Shown here: piece after piece, positions 19,032-27,898 of the stretch | Layout: each line of letters begins with the position of its first letter | Position numbering within the stretch: the first letter of the stretch is position 1 | Assembly: GCA_964540795.1 (NCBI GenBank) | Contig: CAZINX010000004.1 | Span: 1 to 64,000, forward strand | Reading direction: 5' to 3' | DNA from: Dichotomicrobium sp964540795 | GTDB taxonomy: Bacteria; Pseudomonadota; Alphaproteobacteria; Rhizobiales; Rhodomicrobiaceae | Length of the DNA stretch: 64,000 bases | Notes under the pieces: generated by a model | Told to the model about the DNA's origin: nothing | What the model saw: the letters and a program-made list of their open reading frames with translations, nothing else | The model's database searches: none | Translations under genes and position numbers: made by a program

Positions 19032-20405
19032 TTAGCGCGGCAGCGTTTCGTCAACGGCCTGCCTTGTGGCCGCGACGACTTTGTCAACTTCCTCATGCGT
19101 GATGCACAGCGGCGGCGCGAAGCCGAGAATGTCGCCCTGCGGCATCGCCCGCGCGATGACGCCGTGGCGGGCGAGCGCCGCCGTCACCGTTGGACCGACC
19201 TTTTTCGCCGGGTCAAAGAAGGTCCGGCTGGCCTTGTCCTCGACGAACTCGACCGCCGCGAGCAGCCCTTCGCCGCGGACCTCGCCGACATGCGGGTGAT
19301 CCGCCAGCGCCTCCCTGAGCTGCGCGTTAAAATAGGCGCCGACCTCGCGCGCGTTCGGCACGAGGGCCATCTTGTCGATCAGCTCCAGATTGGCGACGCC
19401 CGCCGCCGCGCAGACGGGATGCGCCGAATAGGTCCAGCTGTGCCCGAACGGGCCGAACTCGTCGGTGCCGCGCTCCAACACCTCCCAGACCTTGTGCGAG
19501 ACAATCGAGCCGGACAGCGGGGCATAAGCCGAAGTGAGGCCCTTGGCGATGGCGATGATGTCCGGCTCCAGACCGTAATGCGCAGAGCCGAACATGGAGC
19601 CGAGCCGGCCAAAGCCGGTCACGACCTCGTCTGCGATCAGCAGAATGTCGTATTTCTTCAGGATCGGCTGGATCGCCTCCCAGTAGCCTGCCGGCGGCGG
19701 GACGATCCCGCCGGTGCCGAGCATCGGCTCGCCGATGAACGCGGCGATCGTATCGGGCCCCTCGGCGAGGATCAGCTCCTCCAGCTTCTGGGCGCAGTAC
19801 GCGCTGAACTCTGCCTCGCTCATTCCTGAGTCGGGCCGGCGCAGATAATACGGGGCTTCGGTGTGCAGCACCCGGTCGAGCGGCAGGTCGAACTTCTTGT
19901 GAAACATTTCCAGCCCGGTCAGCGAGCCGGACATCAGACCCGAGCCATGATAACCGCGCCAGCGGGAGATGATCTTCTTCTTGTCGGGCCGGCCGAGCAC
20001 GTTGTTGTAGTACCAGACCAGCTTGATGTTGGTCTCGTTCGCGTCGGAGCCGCCCAGGCCGAAATAGACCTTCGACATGTTCGCGGGCGCGCGCTCCAGG
20101 ACCATCTTCGCCAGCGTGATCGACGCTTCCGTGCCGTGGCCGACATAAGCGTGGTAGAAGGCGAGGTCGCGCGCCTGCTGCGCCATCGCCTCGGCGATCT
20201 CCTGCCGGCCGTAGCCGACATTGACGCAGTAAAGCCCGGCGAAGGCGTCCAGCAGCTTGTTGCCGTCGCGGTCCTCGATATAGACGCCGGAGCCGCTCGA
20301 CACGATCCGGTTGGGGCTGTCGCCGCGGGCGTGCTGGGCGAGATGAGTCGAGGGATGAAAGAAATAATCCCGATCCCATTGATCCAGCTGGTCATTCTTG
20401 AGCAT
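19032..20405 (-). CDS. doeD: Class III aminotransferase, ectoine-catabolism DoeD type
   Basis: A 457-residue PLP-dependent class III (omega-amino acid) aminotransferase. The N terminus (QLDQWDRDYFFHPSTHLAQHARG) and GLYCVNVGYGR closely resemble Halomonas DoeD as I recall it. ADEVVTGFGRLGSMFG holds the PLP Asp, and the Lys follows in IAIAKGLTSAY. DoeD moves an amino group from 2,4-diaminobutyrate, formed from ectoine, to a keto acid. The ATG at 20405 has an AAGGAAC site and gives the family N terminus; the frame is open about 55 codons upstream. It diverges from doeA. Confident as aminotransferase, good as DoeD through its neighbours. Confidence 0.9.
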   Translation of the reverse strand: MLKNDQLDQWDRDYFFHPSTHLAQHARGDSPNRIVSSGSGVYIEDRDGNKLLDAFAGLYCVNVGYGRQEIAEAMAQQARDLAFYHAYVGHGTEASITLAKMVLERAPANMSKVYFGLGGSDANETNIKLVWYYNNVLGRPDKKKIISRWRGYHGSGLMSGSLTGLEMFHKKFDLPLDRVLHTEAPYYLRRPDSGMSEAEFSAYCAQKLEELILAEGPDTIAAFIGEPMLGTGGIVPPPAGYWEAIQPILKKYDILLIADEVVTGFGRLGSMFGSAHYGLEPDIIAIAKGLTSAYAPLSGSIVSHKVWEVLERGTDEFGPFGHSWTYSAHPVCAAAGVANLELIDKMALVPNAREVGAYFNAQLREALADHPHVGEVRGEGLLAAVEFVEDKASRTFFDPAKKVGPTVTAALARHGVIARAMPQGDILGFAPPLCITHEEVDKVVAATRQAVDETLPR

Positions 20406-20453
20406 GTTTCGTTCCTTCTTCCCCGAGGGCGACCGTTTTGATAAAGCGGCATT

Positions 20454-20475
20454 AAACGCCGGATGCGCGGCGTTT
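20454..20475. promoter_or_regulatory. Inverted repeat between doeD and doeA
   Basis: AAACGCC (20454-20460), eight bases, GGCGTTT (20469-20475): perfect 7-bp arms in the 110-bp divergent intergenic region. A natural place for an operator serving both ectoine-breakdown transcripts. The usual DoeX (AsnC/Lrp) regulator gene is not in the window. Confidence 0.4.
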
Positions 20476-20515
20476 CGCAACCCGCCGCCGTGCAGGCCAG
20501 CCGGATCGGACAGCC

Positions 20516-21697
20516 ATGAGCGAACCCGTGCTTCCGTTTTCGCGCGCAGAATACGCAGCCCGCGTCGCAAAGACGCGCGCGGCGATGGAGGCGCGGGGCA
20601 TCGATTTGCTGGCGGTGTCCGACCCTTCCAACATAGCCTGGCTGACGGGCTATGACGGCTGGTCGTTCTACACCCATCAATGCGTGCTGCTGAGCCTGGA
20701 GGGCGAGCCCGTCTGGTGGGGTCGCGGCATTGATCTGCCCGGCGCGTGGCGCACCGTGACGATGAGTCATGAAAACATCGTCGGCTATGACGACACCTAC
20801 GTGCAGAACCCCGAAAAGCACGCGATGGAGGCGCTGGCGGATCTGATCCTGGAGCGCGGCTTGGGGCAGGCGGTCATCGGTGTGGAGATGGAGAACTACT
20901 ACTTCTCTGCCGCCGCCTATCTCACGCTGGTCAAGCACCTGCCCGACGCGACCTTCCGCGACGCGACCGCGCTGGTGAACTGGCAGCGCGCGGTGAAAAG
21001 CGCGGTCGAGATCGAATACATGCGCCGGGCCGCCCGCATCGTTGAGCGCGTGCATGAGATCATCTTCGAGCGCGCCGAGCCGGGCCTGCCGAAACACGAA
21101 CTGGTGGCGGACATCTACCATGCGGCGATCCGTGGCGCGGACGGCCACTGGGGCGACTACCCGGCCATTGTGCCGATCGTGCCGTCCGGGCTGGACGCCA
21201 CTGCCGCGCATCTCACCTGGGACGACCGCCCACTGGCCGAAGGCGAGACCACCTTTTTCGAGATCGCCGGGGTGCATCGCCGCTATCACTGCCCGCAGTC
21301 GCGCACGCTTTTCCTCGGCGAGCCGCCGCAGAAATACCGGGACGCGGAAATCGCCGTGCTCTCGGGCATCGAGGCCGCGCTGGAGGCCGCCAAGCCCGGC
21401 AACCGCTGCGAGGATGTGGCGATCGCGTTCAACGAGACGCTCAACCGTTTCGGCTTCGTGAAGGAAAGCCGCTGCGGCTACCCCATCGGGCTCTCGTATC
21501 CGCCGGACTGGGGCGAGCGCACGATGTCGTTCCGCCGCGGCGACGAGACCGTGCTGGAGCCGGGCATGACTTTCCACTTCATGCCGGCGCTGTGGCTGGA
21601 TGACGGCGGGCTGGAGATCAGCGAGCCGATCCTGATCACCGACGACGGGGTGGAGTGCCTCACCGAGACGCCGCGCCGCATGTTCGTGAAGGCATAG
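20516..21697 (+). CDS. doeA: Ectoine hydrolase (M24 fold)
   Basis: A 393-residue protein of the M24 (pita-bread) fold matching ectoine hydrolase DoeA/EutD: LPFSRAEYAARVAKTRAAMEARGIDLL, SNIAWLTGYDGWSFYTHQCVL and WWGRGIDLPGAW. It opens the ectoine ring to N-acetyl-diaminobutyrate. The usual metal-binding Asp residues of M24 peptidases are replaced (FFEIAG and YHCPQSRT), as expected of this non-peptidase branch. It ends 2 bp before doeB, so the two form a hydrolase-deacetylase pair. The protein is cytoplasmic. Confidence 0.92.
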   Translation: MSEPVLPFSRAEYAARVAKTRAAMEARGIDLLAVSDPSNIAWLTGYDGWSFYTHQCVLLSLEGEPVWWGRGIDLPGAWRTVTMSHENIVGYDDTYVQNPEKHAMEALADLILERGLGQAVIGVEMENYYFSAAAYLTLVKHLPDATFRDATALVNWQRAVKSAVEIEYMRRAARIVERVHEIIFERAEPGLPKHELVADIYHAAIRGADGHWGDYPAIVPIVPSGLDATAAHLTWDDRPLAEGETTFFEIAGVHRRYHCPQSRTLFLGEPPQKYRDAEIAVLSGIEAALEAAKPGNRCEDVAIAFNETLNRFGFVKESRCGYPIGLSYPPDWGERTMSFRRGDETVLEPGMTFHFMPALWLDDGGLEISEPILITDDGVECLTETPRRMFVKA

Positions 21698-21699
21698 CC

Positions 21700-22695
21700 A
21701 TGCCGCTGCGCAATCCAATCAGCCCGACGATCCCGTTCGATCAGGACGGCGCGCATCACGGCTTCCTGCGTCTCCCGTATAGCCGCGACGACTCCGCCTG
21801 GGGGTCTGTGATGATCCCGATCAGCGTGATCCGCAACGGCGACGGGCCGACCGCGCTGTTCACCGGCGGCAACCACGGCGATGAGTACGAGGGGCCGGTG
21901 GCGCTACAACACCTGGCCGCGACGCTCGACCCGGCGACCATCACGGGGCGCGTCATTATCGTGCCCGCCTTCAATTACCCGGCGTTTCGCGCGGCAAGCC
22001 GCACTTCGCCGATCGACGGCGGCAACCTGAACCGCTGCTGCCCCGGCCGCCCGGATGGCACTGTGACGGAAAAGATCGCCCACTATGTCTGCACTGAACT
22101 CGTGCCGATGGCCGATCTCGTGCTCGACTTTCACTCAGGCGGCAAGACGCTCGACTTCATCCCGTTCGCGGCAGCGCACATTCTGGAGGACAAGGCGCAG
22201 GAGGCCGCCTGCATGGCGGCGATGCGGGCGTTCAACGCGCCCTACAGTATGCGGATGCTGGAGATCGACAGCGCCGGGATGTTCGATACGGACGTGGAGG
22301 CGCAGGGCAAGGCGTTCGTCACCACCGAATTGGGCGGCGGCGGCACGGCCACGGCGCGCTCCATCGCCATCGCGAAGAAGGGCGCGCGCAACCTCCTGAT
22401 CCATGCCGGCATCCTGGAGGGTTTGCCGGAAATGGCGTCAAGCATCGAGATGGACATGCCGGACGGCGACTGCTTCGTCTTCGCCGAGCATGACGGGCTG
22501 ATCGAGCCGACCGCCGATCTCGGCGATTACGTTCGGCAGGGCGAGGAGGTCGCGCGCGTCTGGCCAACCGACCGCACCGGCGTGCCGCCCGTCAGGTATG
22601 CGGCGAAGCGCGACGGCATCCTCGCCGCGCGGCACTTCCCCGGTCTCGTCAAGGCGGGCGACTGCATGGCCGTTGTCGCCGAGGTGCTCGGCTGA
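21700..22695 (+). CDS. doeB: N-alpha-acetyl-L-2,4-diaminobutyrate deacetylase
   Basis: A 331-residue M14/AstE-aspartoacylase-type zinc deacetylase. GGNHGDEYEGP supplies the first zinc His/Glu, VLDFHSGG the later His, and VTTELGGGGTAT a catalytic Glu. In ectoine degradation DoeB removes acetate from N-acetyl-diaminobutyrate made by DoeA. The product goes to DoeD, whose gene is divergent next door. I chose the ATG at 21700, directly after the doeA stop. The C-terminal beta domain (GEEVARVWPTDRTG...DGILAARHFPG) is complete. Confidence 0.92.
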   Translation: MPLRNPISPTIPFDQDGAHHGFLRLPYSRDDSAWGSVMIPISVIRNGDGPTALFTGGNHGDEYEGPVALQHLAATLDPATITGRVIIVPAFNYPAFRAASRTSPIDGGNLNRCCPGRPDGTVTEKIAHYVCTELVPMADLVLDFHSGGKTLDFIPFAAAHILEDKAQEAACMAAMRAFNAPYSMRMLEIDSAGMFDTDVEAQGKAFVTTELGGGGTATARSIAIAKKGARNLLIHAGILEGLPEMASSIEMDMPDGDCFVFAEHDGLIEPTADLGDYVRQGEEVARVWPTDRTGVPPVRYAAKRDGILAARHFPGLVKAGDCMAVVAEVLG

Positions 22696-22777
22696 CGCGA
22701 TCGTCCCAGGCGCGACGAGCGCCGCCAATCCGTGATATTTTCCGTCGCAACGGTGCCGCGAATTTTTGGAGAGCCGC

Positions 22778-23713
22778 ATGAGCTGGAACCCCGCCCTTGA
22801 CCCCGTCTGCCCGTCGGCTGAGGACCTCGACCGCATCGAAACCATCATCGTCCCGCGCGCACGCGATCTCGGCGGGTTCGAGGTGCGCCGCGCGCTGCCC
22901 TCGCCGAAGCGGCAGATGGTGGGGCCGTTCATCTTTTTCGACCAGATGGGGCCGGCGGACTTCCTGACCGGCAAGGGCATCGACGTCCGCCCGCATCCGC
23001 ATATCGGGCTGGCGACGGTCACCTATCTCTATCGCGGCGAGTTCCAGCATCGCGACTCGCTCGGGACCGACCAGATGATCTACCCCGGCGAGGTCAACTG
23101 GATGATCGCGGGCCACGGCGTCACGCATTCCGAGCGCACCAGCGCCGAGACGCGCGCCCAGCCGCACAAGCTGTTCGGTATCCAGACCTGGGTGGCGCTG
23201 CCGGAAGACCATGAAGAGACCGGCGCGGCCTTCGAGCATCACGGGAAAGAGGCGCTGCCCTACTTCGACGCCGAGGGCAAGAAGGTGCGGCTCATCATCG
23301 GCGAGGCGTATGGCGAGCGCGCGCCGGTCAAGACCTTCTCCGAAATGTTCTATGCCGATGCGGCGCTTGATCCGGGCGCGCTGCTCCCGCTGCCCGACAA
23401 CCACGAGGATCGCGGCGTCTACGTCGTCGAAGGCTCGATCGAGGTTGGCGGCGATACCTTCGAAGCCGGCCGCATGATGGTGTTCCGCCCCGGCGATCCG
23501 ATAAGCGTGAAGGCCGGGCCGCAGGGCGCGCGGCTGATCCTGCTGGGCGGGGAAACCTTGAACGGCCCGCGCTACATCTGGTGGAATTTTGTCGCCTCGT
23601 CGCAGGACAAGATCGAGCACGCCAAGCGCGCCTGGGCCGAGGGCGACTGGGCGTATGGCCGGTTTCAGCTGCCGCCGGGCGACAGGGGCGAATTCATCCC
23701 GCTACCCGAATGA
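22778..23713 (+). CDS. Pirin family protein
   Basis: A 311-residue bicupin of the pirin family: RDLGGFEVRRALPSPKRQMVGPFIFFDQMGP, DVRPHPHIGLATVTYLYRGEFQHRDSLG (metal-binding His cluster and Glu), GEVNWMIAGHGVTHSER. Pirins bind one iron. Some act as quercetin dioxygenases, others as regulators or redox switches, and the role here is open. ATG at 22778 with a TGGAGAG site. A DUF427 gene follows 7 bp after the stop, so the two are probably cotranscribed. Confidence 0.92.
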   Translation: MSWNPALDPVCPSAEDLDRIETIIVPRARDLGGFEVRRALPSPKRQMVGPFIFFDQMGPADFLTGKGIDVRPHPHIGLATVTYLYRGEFQHRDSLGTDQMIYPGEVNWMIAGHGVTHSERTSAETRAQPHKLFGIQTWVALPEDHEETGAAFEHHGKEALPYFDAEGKKVRLIIGEAYGERAPVKTFSEMFYADAALDPGALLPLPDNHEDRGVYVVEGSIEVGGDTFEAGRMMVFRPGDPISVKAGPQGARLILLGGETLNGPRYIWWNFVASSQDKIEHAKRAWAEGDWAYGRFQLPPGDRGEFIPLPE

Positions 23714-23720
23714 GGACCGC

Positions 23721-24269
23721 ATGACGATCATTCAGCCCAATGCGATGGTTCAGCGCGCCCGCGAGCACTGGCGCTATGACGGCAGCGCGCGCCCGCCATT
23801 CGCCGAAGAGCCGGGGCCGCGGCAGGAGTCCGTCTGGGATTTCCCGCGCCCGCCGCGCATCGAACCGGCCAGCAAGCCGCTAAGCGTGATGCTGGGCGAC
23901 ACCGGGCTTGCCCGCACGACGCGCGGGATGCGCGTGCTGGAGACGGCTGGCGCGCCGACCTTCTACTTCCCGCCGGAAGACGTGAACACGCACCTGCTGC
24001 GCCGCACGGGCGACAGCTTCCATTGCGAGTGGAAAGGCATTTCCGAGGAATTGGCGGCTGAGGGCGTCCAGCGCGCCGGCTGGGTGCTGATCCAGGCCTA
24101 TCCCGAATTCGGCGGTCTGGTCGGCTGGTACGCGTTCTACCCGCAAGAGTTGGCCTGTTATGTTGGCGACGAACGCGCTGCGAGCCAGCCCGGCGGCTAT
24201 TACGGCGGCTGGGTGACCTCCGAGATCGCCGGGCCGATCAAGGGCGCGCTCGGCAGCGCAAGCTGGTGA
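23721..24269 (+). CDS. DUF427-family protein
   Basis: A 182-residue protein of the DUF427 (beta-tent) family: RMRVLETAGAPTFYFPPEDVNTHLLRRTGDSFHCEWKG is the characteristic core, with VGWYAFYPQEL following. No biochemical function is established for the family. The N-terminal 50 residues (WDFPRPPRIEPASKPLSVML) match the longer members. Seven bases after the pirin gene, same strand. Confidence 0.85.
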   Translation: MTIIQPNAMVQRAREHWRYDGSARPPFAEEPGPRQESVWDFPRPPRIEPASKPLSVMLGDTGLARTTRGMRVLETAGAPTFYFPPEDVNTHLLRRTGDSFHCEWKGISEELAAEGVQRAGWVLIQAYPEFGGLVGWYAFYPQELACYVGDERAASQPGGYYGGWVTSEIAGPIKGALGSASW

Positions 24270-24345
24270 GCGGGGCGCGGCGTCACAGAAGATACACGCC
24301 AGCCCGGCATAGTCGCGGCGATTCACATGCTAGGGAGAGCCGCGA

Positions 24346-24864
24346 TTGACCGGGATCTGGGACGCCGTGCTCGCTTTCGTGCGTGACCACGAGGCATATC
24401 TTTTGCCGATCGCATTTCTCATCTGCATGGCCGAGTCGGTGATCGTCGTCTCGCTGTTCGTGCCGAGCACGATCATCCTGCTCGCCTCCTCCACGCTGCT
24501 AGGCGCGAGCGGGGTCGGCGTCGCCACGCTGTGGATCGCCGCCGGGCTGGGCGCTGCCCTTGGCGACTGGGTGTCTTACGGGTTGGGGCGGTTCACTTAC
24601 CGCCGGATGCGGCACCGCTGGCCGTTCTATCAGAATCGGCGCACGGTCGCGCGCGGGCGGCTGTTCTTCGCGCAGTGGGGGTGGGCGAGCCTGTTCCTCG
24701 CGCGATTCATGGGGCCGCTGCGCTCGTTTACGCCGCTGGTGGCGGGGATTTGCCGGATGCCGATGTTGCCCTTCGGGCTGGCGAGTCTGATGTCGGCTTT
24801 TGTCTGGGCGGCGGCCGTGCTGGCGCCGACGGGCATCGGCGCGGGCTTCCTGCTCGGAAGATGA
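24346..24864 (+). CDS. DedA/SNARE-associated family membrane protein
   Basis: A 172-residue DedA-type protein, somewhat shorter than the usual 200 or so. SVIVVSLFVPSTIILLASSTLLG and ALGDWVSYGLGRF represent the family's N-terminal half, and FLARFMGPLRSFTPLVAGICRMP is the conserved F-x-R-x3-G motif. DedA proteins help flip undecaprenyl phosphate or phospholipids and depend on the proton gradient. TTG start at 24346 with an AGGGAGAG site. Confidence 0.87.
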   Translation: MTGIWDAVLAFVRDHEAYLLPIAFLICMAESVIVVSLFVPSTIILLASSTLLGASGVGVATLWIAAGLGAALGDWVSYGLGRFTYRRMRHRWPFYQNRRTVARGRLFFAQWGWASLFLARFMGPLRSFTPLVAGICRMPMLPFGLASLMSAFVWAAAVLAPTGIGAGFLLGR

Positions 24865-24865
24865 T

Positions 24866-24889
24866 GGGCGGGGCGCGACGACCCCGCCC
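24866..24889. terminator. GC hairpin between convergent dedA-type and livJ genes
   Basis: GGGCGGGG / CCCCGCCC perfect 8-bp stem with an eight-base loop, directly after the dedA-type stop and 8 bp before the livJ stop. No T-run on either strand, so a Rho-independent role is possible but imperfect. Confidence 0.4.
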
Positions 24890-24896
24890 GGCAGTC

Positions 24897-26090
24897 CTAC
24901 TCGATAAGCGCGACGTCGACGATCTCGCCGTCCTGGATTTCCCAGTGACCGATCGTGCCCGGCACGTCGCCGGCCTCATCAAAGTCCACGGAACCAGCCG
25001 CGCCCTCATAGTTGATGTCCTGACCGTCAGCCAGCAGCTGGACGGCCTTCTCCCACTCGCCCGGCAGGATCACCTCGCCCGGCGGGTTGGCGACATCGCG
25101 GAGATTGTCGCGGATCGCTTCGCGGTCGTTGGAGCCGGCCTTCTGCGCCGCCAGCGCGATCGCAAACGCCGCGTCATAGGCTGTGTCGTAGTACGGTTTG
25201 CCCGGCAGCTCGCCATATTCGGCGATATAGGCCTCGCGGAACACGCGCCGGCCTTCCGAATCGGGCGCCTGCGGCACCGTGCCGAACGCGCCCTCAAGGA
25301 TATCCGCGCCGATCCGTTCCACGATTTCCGGCGCCTTCATGCCGTCCGTGAACACGAAGCGGTCGAAATAGCCTCCCTCAAGCGCCTGGCGCAGGATCAC
25401 GCTGCCGCTTTCGGGATAGGCGATGAGCAGCAGCGCCTCAGCGTTGACGCCAGCGGCCCGTTGCAATTCGCCGCGATAGGACGACTGCCCCTGTTCAAAG
25501 GCGATGGGGGCCGTGACATTGCCCTCGAAAGCCTCGACGAAAGCGTCGGCCAGCCCCTGGCCATAGTCGTTGTTCACATACATGACCCCGACGTTGGTGA
25601 GCCCCTTTTCCTCGACCAGCTTCGCCAGCGCCACGCCCTGGAATGCGTCGGACGGCACCGAGCGGAACAGGAAGTCATTGTCCTCCAGCGTCGTGATCGT
25701 GGGCGAGGTCGAGGCGTTCGAGATCTGCGCCACGCCCTCGCGGCTGGTCACGGTCCTTGCGACCGGGATGGTCACGCCCGAGGAGAGCGCGCCGACGATG
25801 GCATCAACGCTGTCGACGTTAATGAGCTTCTGCGCAGCGTCAACGCCGGCCTGCGGCTGGGTCTGCGTGTCCGCGACAATGACCTCGATGTCTTCGCCGT
25901 TCACGCCGCCGGCCGCGTTGATCTGCTGGGCGGCGAACTGAATGCCGGTCAGGTCCGCCTCGCCGAACGCCTGCAGATCGCCGGTCATCGGCATCAGCGC
26001 GCCGATCTTGAGCGGCTCCGCCTGCGCCGGCGCCGCCATCGCCACGCCGACCGCCGCGGCGGCCAGCGCCTGGAAGATACGAGTCCTCAT
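24897..26090 (-). CDS. livJ: Branched-chain-amino-acid-type ABC transporter substrate-binding protein
   Basis: A 397-residue periplasmic binding protein (type I fold) with a signal peptide (MRTRIFQALAAAAVGVAMAAPAQA). The mature start EPLKIGALMPMTGDLQAFGEADLTGIQFAAQQINAAGG is typical of LivJ/LivK, and IVGALSSGVTIPVART and SNASTSPTIT are ligand-loop segments. A GGGAGGTGAAA ribosome site precedes the ATG. Divergent from livGFHM. The ligand could be Leu/Ile/Val, another amino acid, an amide or urea; sequence alone does not decide. Confidence 0.9.
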   Translation of the reverse strand: MRTRIFQALAAAAVGVAMAAPAQAEPLKIGALMPMTGDLQAFGEADLTGIQFAAQQINAAGGVNGEDIEVIVADTQTQPQAGVDAAQKLINVDSVDAIVGALSSGVTIPVARTVTSREGVAQISNASTSPTITTLEDNDFLFRSVPSDAFQGVALAKLVEEKGLTNVGVMYVNNDYGQGLADAFVEAFEGNVTAPIAFEQGQSSYRGELQRAAGVNAEALLLIAYPESGSVILRQALEGGYFDRFVFTDGMKAPEIVERIGADILEGAFGTVPQAPDSEGRRVFREAYIAEYGELPGKPYYDTAYDAAFAIALAAQKAGSNDREAIRDNLRDVANPPGEVILPGEWEKAVQLLADGQDINYEGAAGSVDFDEAGDVPGTIGHWEIQDGEIVDVALIE

Positions 26091-26384
26091 GCTTTCACCT
26101 CCCTTCGTGTGCCCCGCATGGGGCGAAACAGCGCGCGGAAGTTAGCACGACCGTTCAAATTGAGCCAGAAAGCTGCGTTTCAACCGCAGGAGTTTTCCGG
26201 GCGCCGCCGCCTCTCGGCGCGCGGGCGCATCTCACGCGCAAAGCGTTGCAATCCCGCGCCGATTGTTTCATGCATCCCGCGCGTCCTTGCGGGCATGGAC
26301 ATCAACCGAATTTTCATATTGAACGTTGCGGGGGCGCGCTGCCGCACAGAGTGATGGCGCATATGGCAGGCAGGGGCATTTCGC

Positions 26385-27149
26385 GTGATTGTCGTCGAGA
26401 ACGTGTCAAAGTCATTCGGGGGGCTGAAGGCGGTGCGTGACTGCTCGCTGGAGGTCGCGGACGGCTCCATCACCGGGCTGATCGGGCCGAACGGCGCGGG
26501 CAAGTCGACGCTGTTCGGGATCATCGCCGGCTTCATCCGCGCGGATTCCGGCCGCGTGCTGCTGGATGGGCGCGACATCACCGGCGTGACGCCGCACCGG
26601 CTGTTTCATCTCGGGCTGATCCGCACCTTTCAGATCCCGCATGAATTCAGCCGCATGACCGTGCGCGAAAACCTGATGCTCGTGCCCGCCGCGCAGAAGG
26701 GCGAGAGCCTCGTGGCCTCGTGGCTGGGCTGGGGCGCTGTGCGCCGGCAGGAGGTCGAGATCGCCAACAAGGCGGATGAGGTGCTCGAATTCCTGCAGCT
26801 CTCCCACCTTGCTGACGAACTTGCCGGGCGGCTGTCGGGTGGGCAGAAGAAGCTGCTCGATCTCGGCCGCGCGATGATGACCGACGCAAAGGTCGTGCTG
26901 CTCGATGAGCCGGGCGCGGGCGTGAACCGGACCCTGCTGGCGCAGATCGTCGAGACGATCCGCCGGCTGAACCGGGAGCGCGGCTACACCTTCTGCCTGA
27001 TCGAGCATGACATGGACATGATCGCGGAGCTTTGCGATCCGGTCATCTGCATGGCGCAGGGCGCCGTTCTGGCCCGGGGCACGATGGCGGAAATTCGTGC
27101 GAACGAGGCAGTGCGCGAAGCATATCTCGGCCATGCCGAGCCGGCATGA
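26385..27149 (+). CDS. livG: Branched-chain-amino-acid-type ABC transporter ATP-binding protein LivG
   Basis: A 254-residue ABC ATPase: Walker A GPNGAGKST, signature LSGGQKK, Walker B VVLLDEPGAGVN, and the LivG-specific extra region after FQIPHEFSRMTVRENLM. The GTG start at 26385 lacks a strong ribosome site. It is one of the two cytoplasmic motor subunits and is followed 18 bp later by livF. Confidence 0.93.
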   Translation: MIVVENVSKSFGGLKAVRDCSLEVADGSITGLIGPNGAGKSTLFGIIAGFIRADSGRVLLDGRDITGVTPHRLFHLGLIRTFQIPHEFSRMTVRENLMLVPAAQKGESLVASWLGWGAVRRQEVEIANKADEVLEFLQLSHLADELAGRLSGGQKKLLDLGRAMMTDAKVVLLDEPGAGVNRTLLAQIVETIRRLNRERGYTFCLIEHDMDMIAELCDPVICMAQGAVLARGTMAEIRANEAVREAYLGHAEPA

Positions 27150-27167
27150 GGCAAATGGGGGGGCGGT

Positions 27168-27872
27168 GTGAGCCTGCTGGCGGCAAGCGACATCTACGGC
27201 GGCTATGGTGGCGTCGATATCCTCAACGGCGTCAGCTTGCGCGTCGAGCCGGGCGAGATCGTCACGATCGTCGGGCCGAACGGCGCGGGGAAATCCACCT
27301 TCATCAAGGCGCTGGCCGGTCTCGTGACCATCCGCGCGGGCGAAGTGCGCTTCGACGGGCAGGACATCACCCACATCGCGCCGGAAACCGCCGCGCGCAT
27401 CGGCATCTCCTATGTCCCGCAGGAGCGCAACGTGTTCACCTCCATGAGCGTCATGGAGAATTTGGAGATGGGCGCATTCCTGCGCACGGACGACTACAGC
27501 GGCCAGCTTGAGAAGATCTTCACGCTGTTCCCCCGCCTGCGCGAGCGGCGCTCCCAGCCGGTCTGGCAGATGTCTGGCGGCGAGCGGCAGATGGTGGCGA
27601 TGGGGCGCGCGCTGATGCTGGAGCCGAAGCTGCTGATCCTGGACGAGCCCACGGCGGGTCTGTCGCCGCTTTTCATGGATCAGGTCTTCGAGCAGGTGAA
27701 GGAGATCAACAGCCTTGGCATCGGCATCCTGATGGTCGAGCAGAACGCGAAACAGGCGCTGGCGGTTTCGGATCGCGGCTATGTGCTGGCGATGGGGCGC
27801 AACCGCTACGAGGACCGCGCCGACCGGATGTTGCAGAACAGGGAGATCGCCGAGATGTTTCTTGGCGGGTGA
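27168..27872 (+). CDS. livF: Branched-chain-amino-acid-type ABC transporter ATP-binding protein LivF
   Basis: A 234-residue ABC ATPase of LivF length: GGVDILNGVSLRVEPGEIV, Walker A GPNGAGKST, YVPQERNVFTSMSVMENLEMG (family-specific Q-loop), signature MSGGERQMVAMGRAL and Walker B LLILDEPTAGLSP. GTG start at 27168. It would pair with LivG under the LivH/LivM permeases encoded downstream. Confidence 0.93.
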   Translation: MSLLAASDIYGGYGGVDILNGVSLRVEPGEIVTIVGPNGAGKSTFIKALAGLVTIRAGEVRFDGQDITHIAPETAARIGISYVPQERNVFTSMSVMENLEMGAFLRTDDYSGQLEKIFTLFPRLRERRSQPVWQMSGGERQMVAMGRALMLEPKLLILDEPTAGLSPLFMDQVFEQVKEINSLGIGILMVEQNAKQALAVSDRGYVLAMGRNRYEDRADRMLQNREIAEMFLGG

Positions 27873-27898
27873 GTTTGGCGGCAGAATAACGAGGGCGC

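Noticed and set aside
24531..26354. A 607-residue plus-strand frame across dedA-type and livJ genes
   Set aside because: It is antisense to livJ and composed of Arg/Asp/Val-rich shadow sequence typical of GC-rich genomes.
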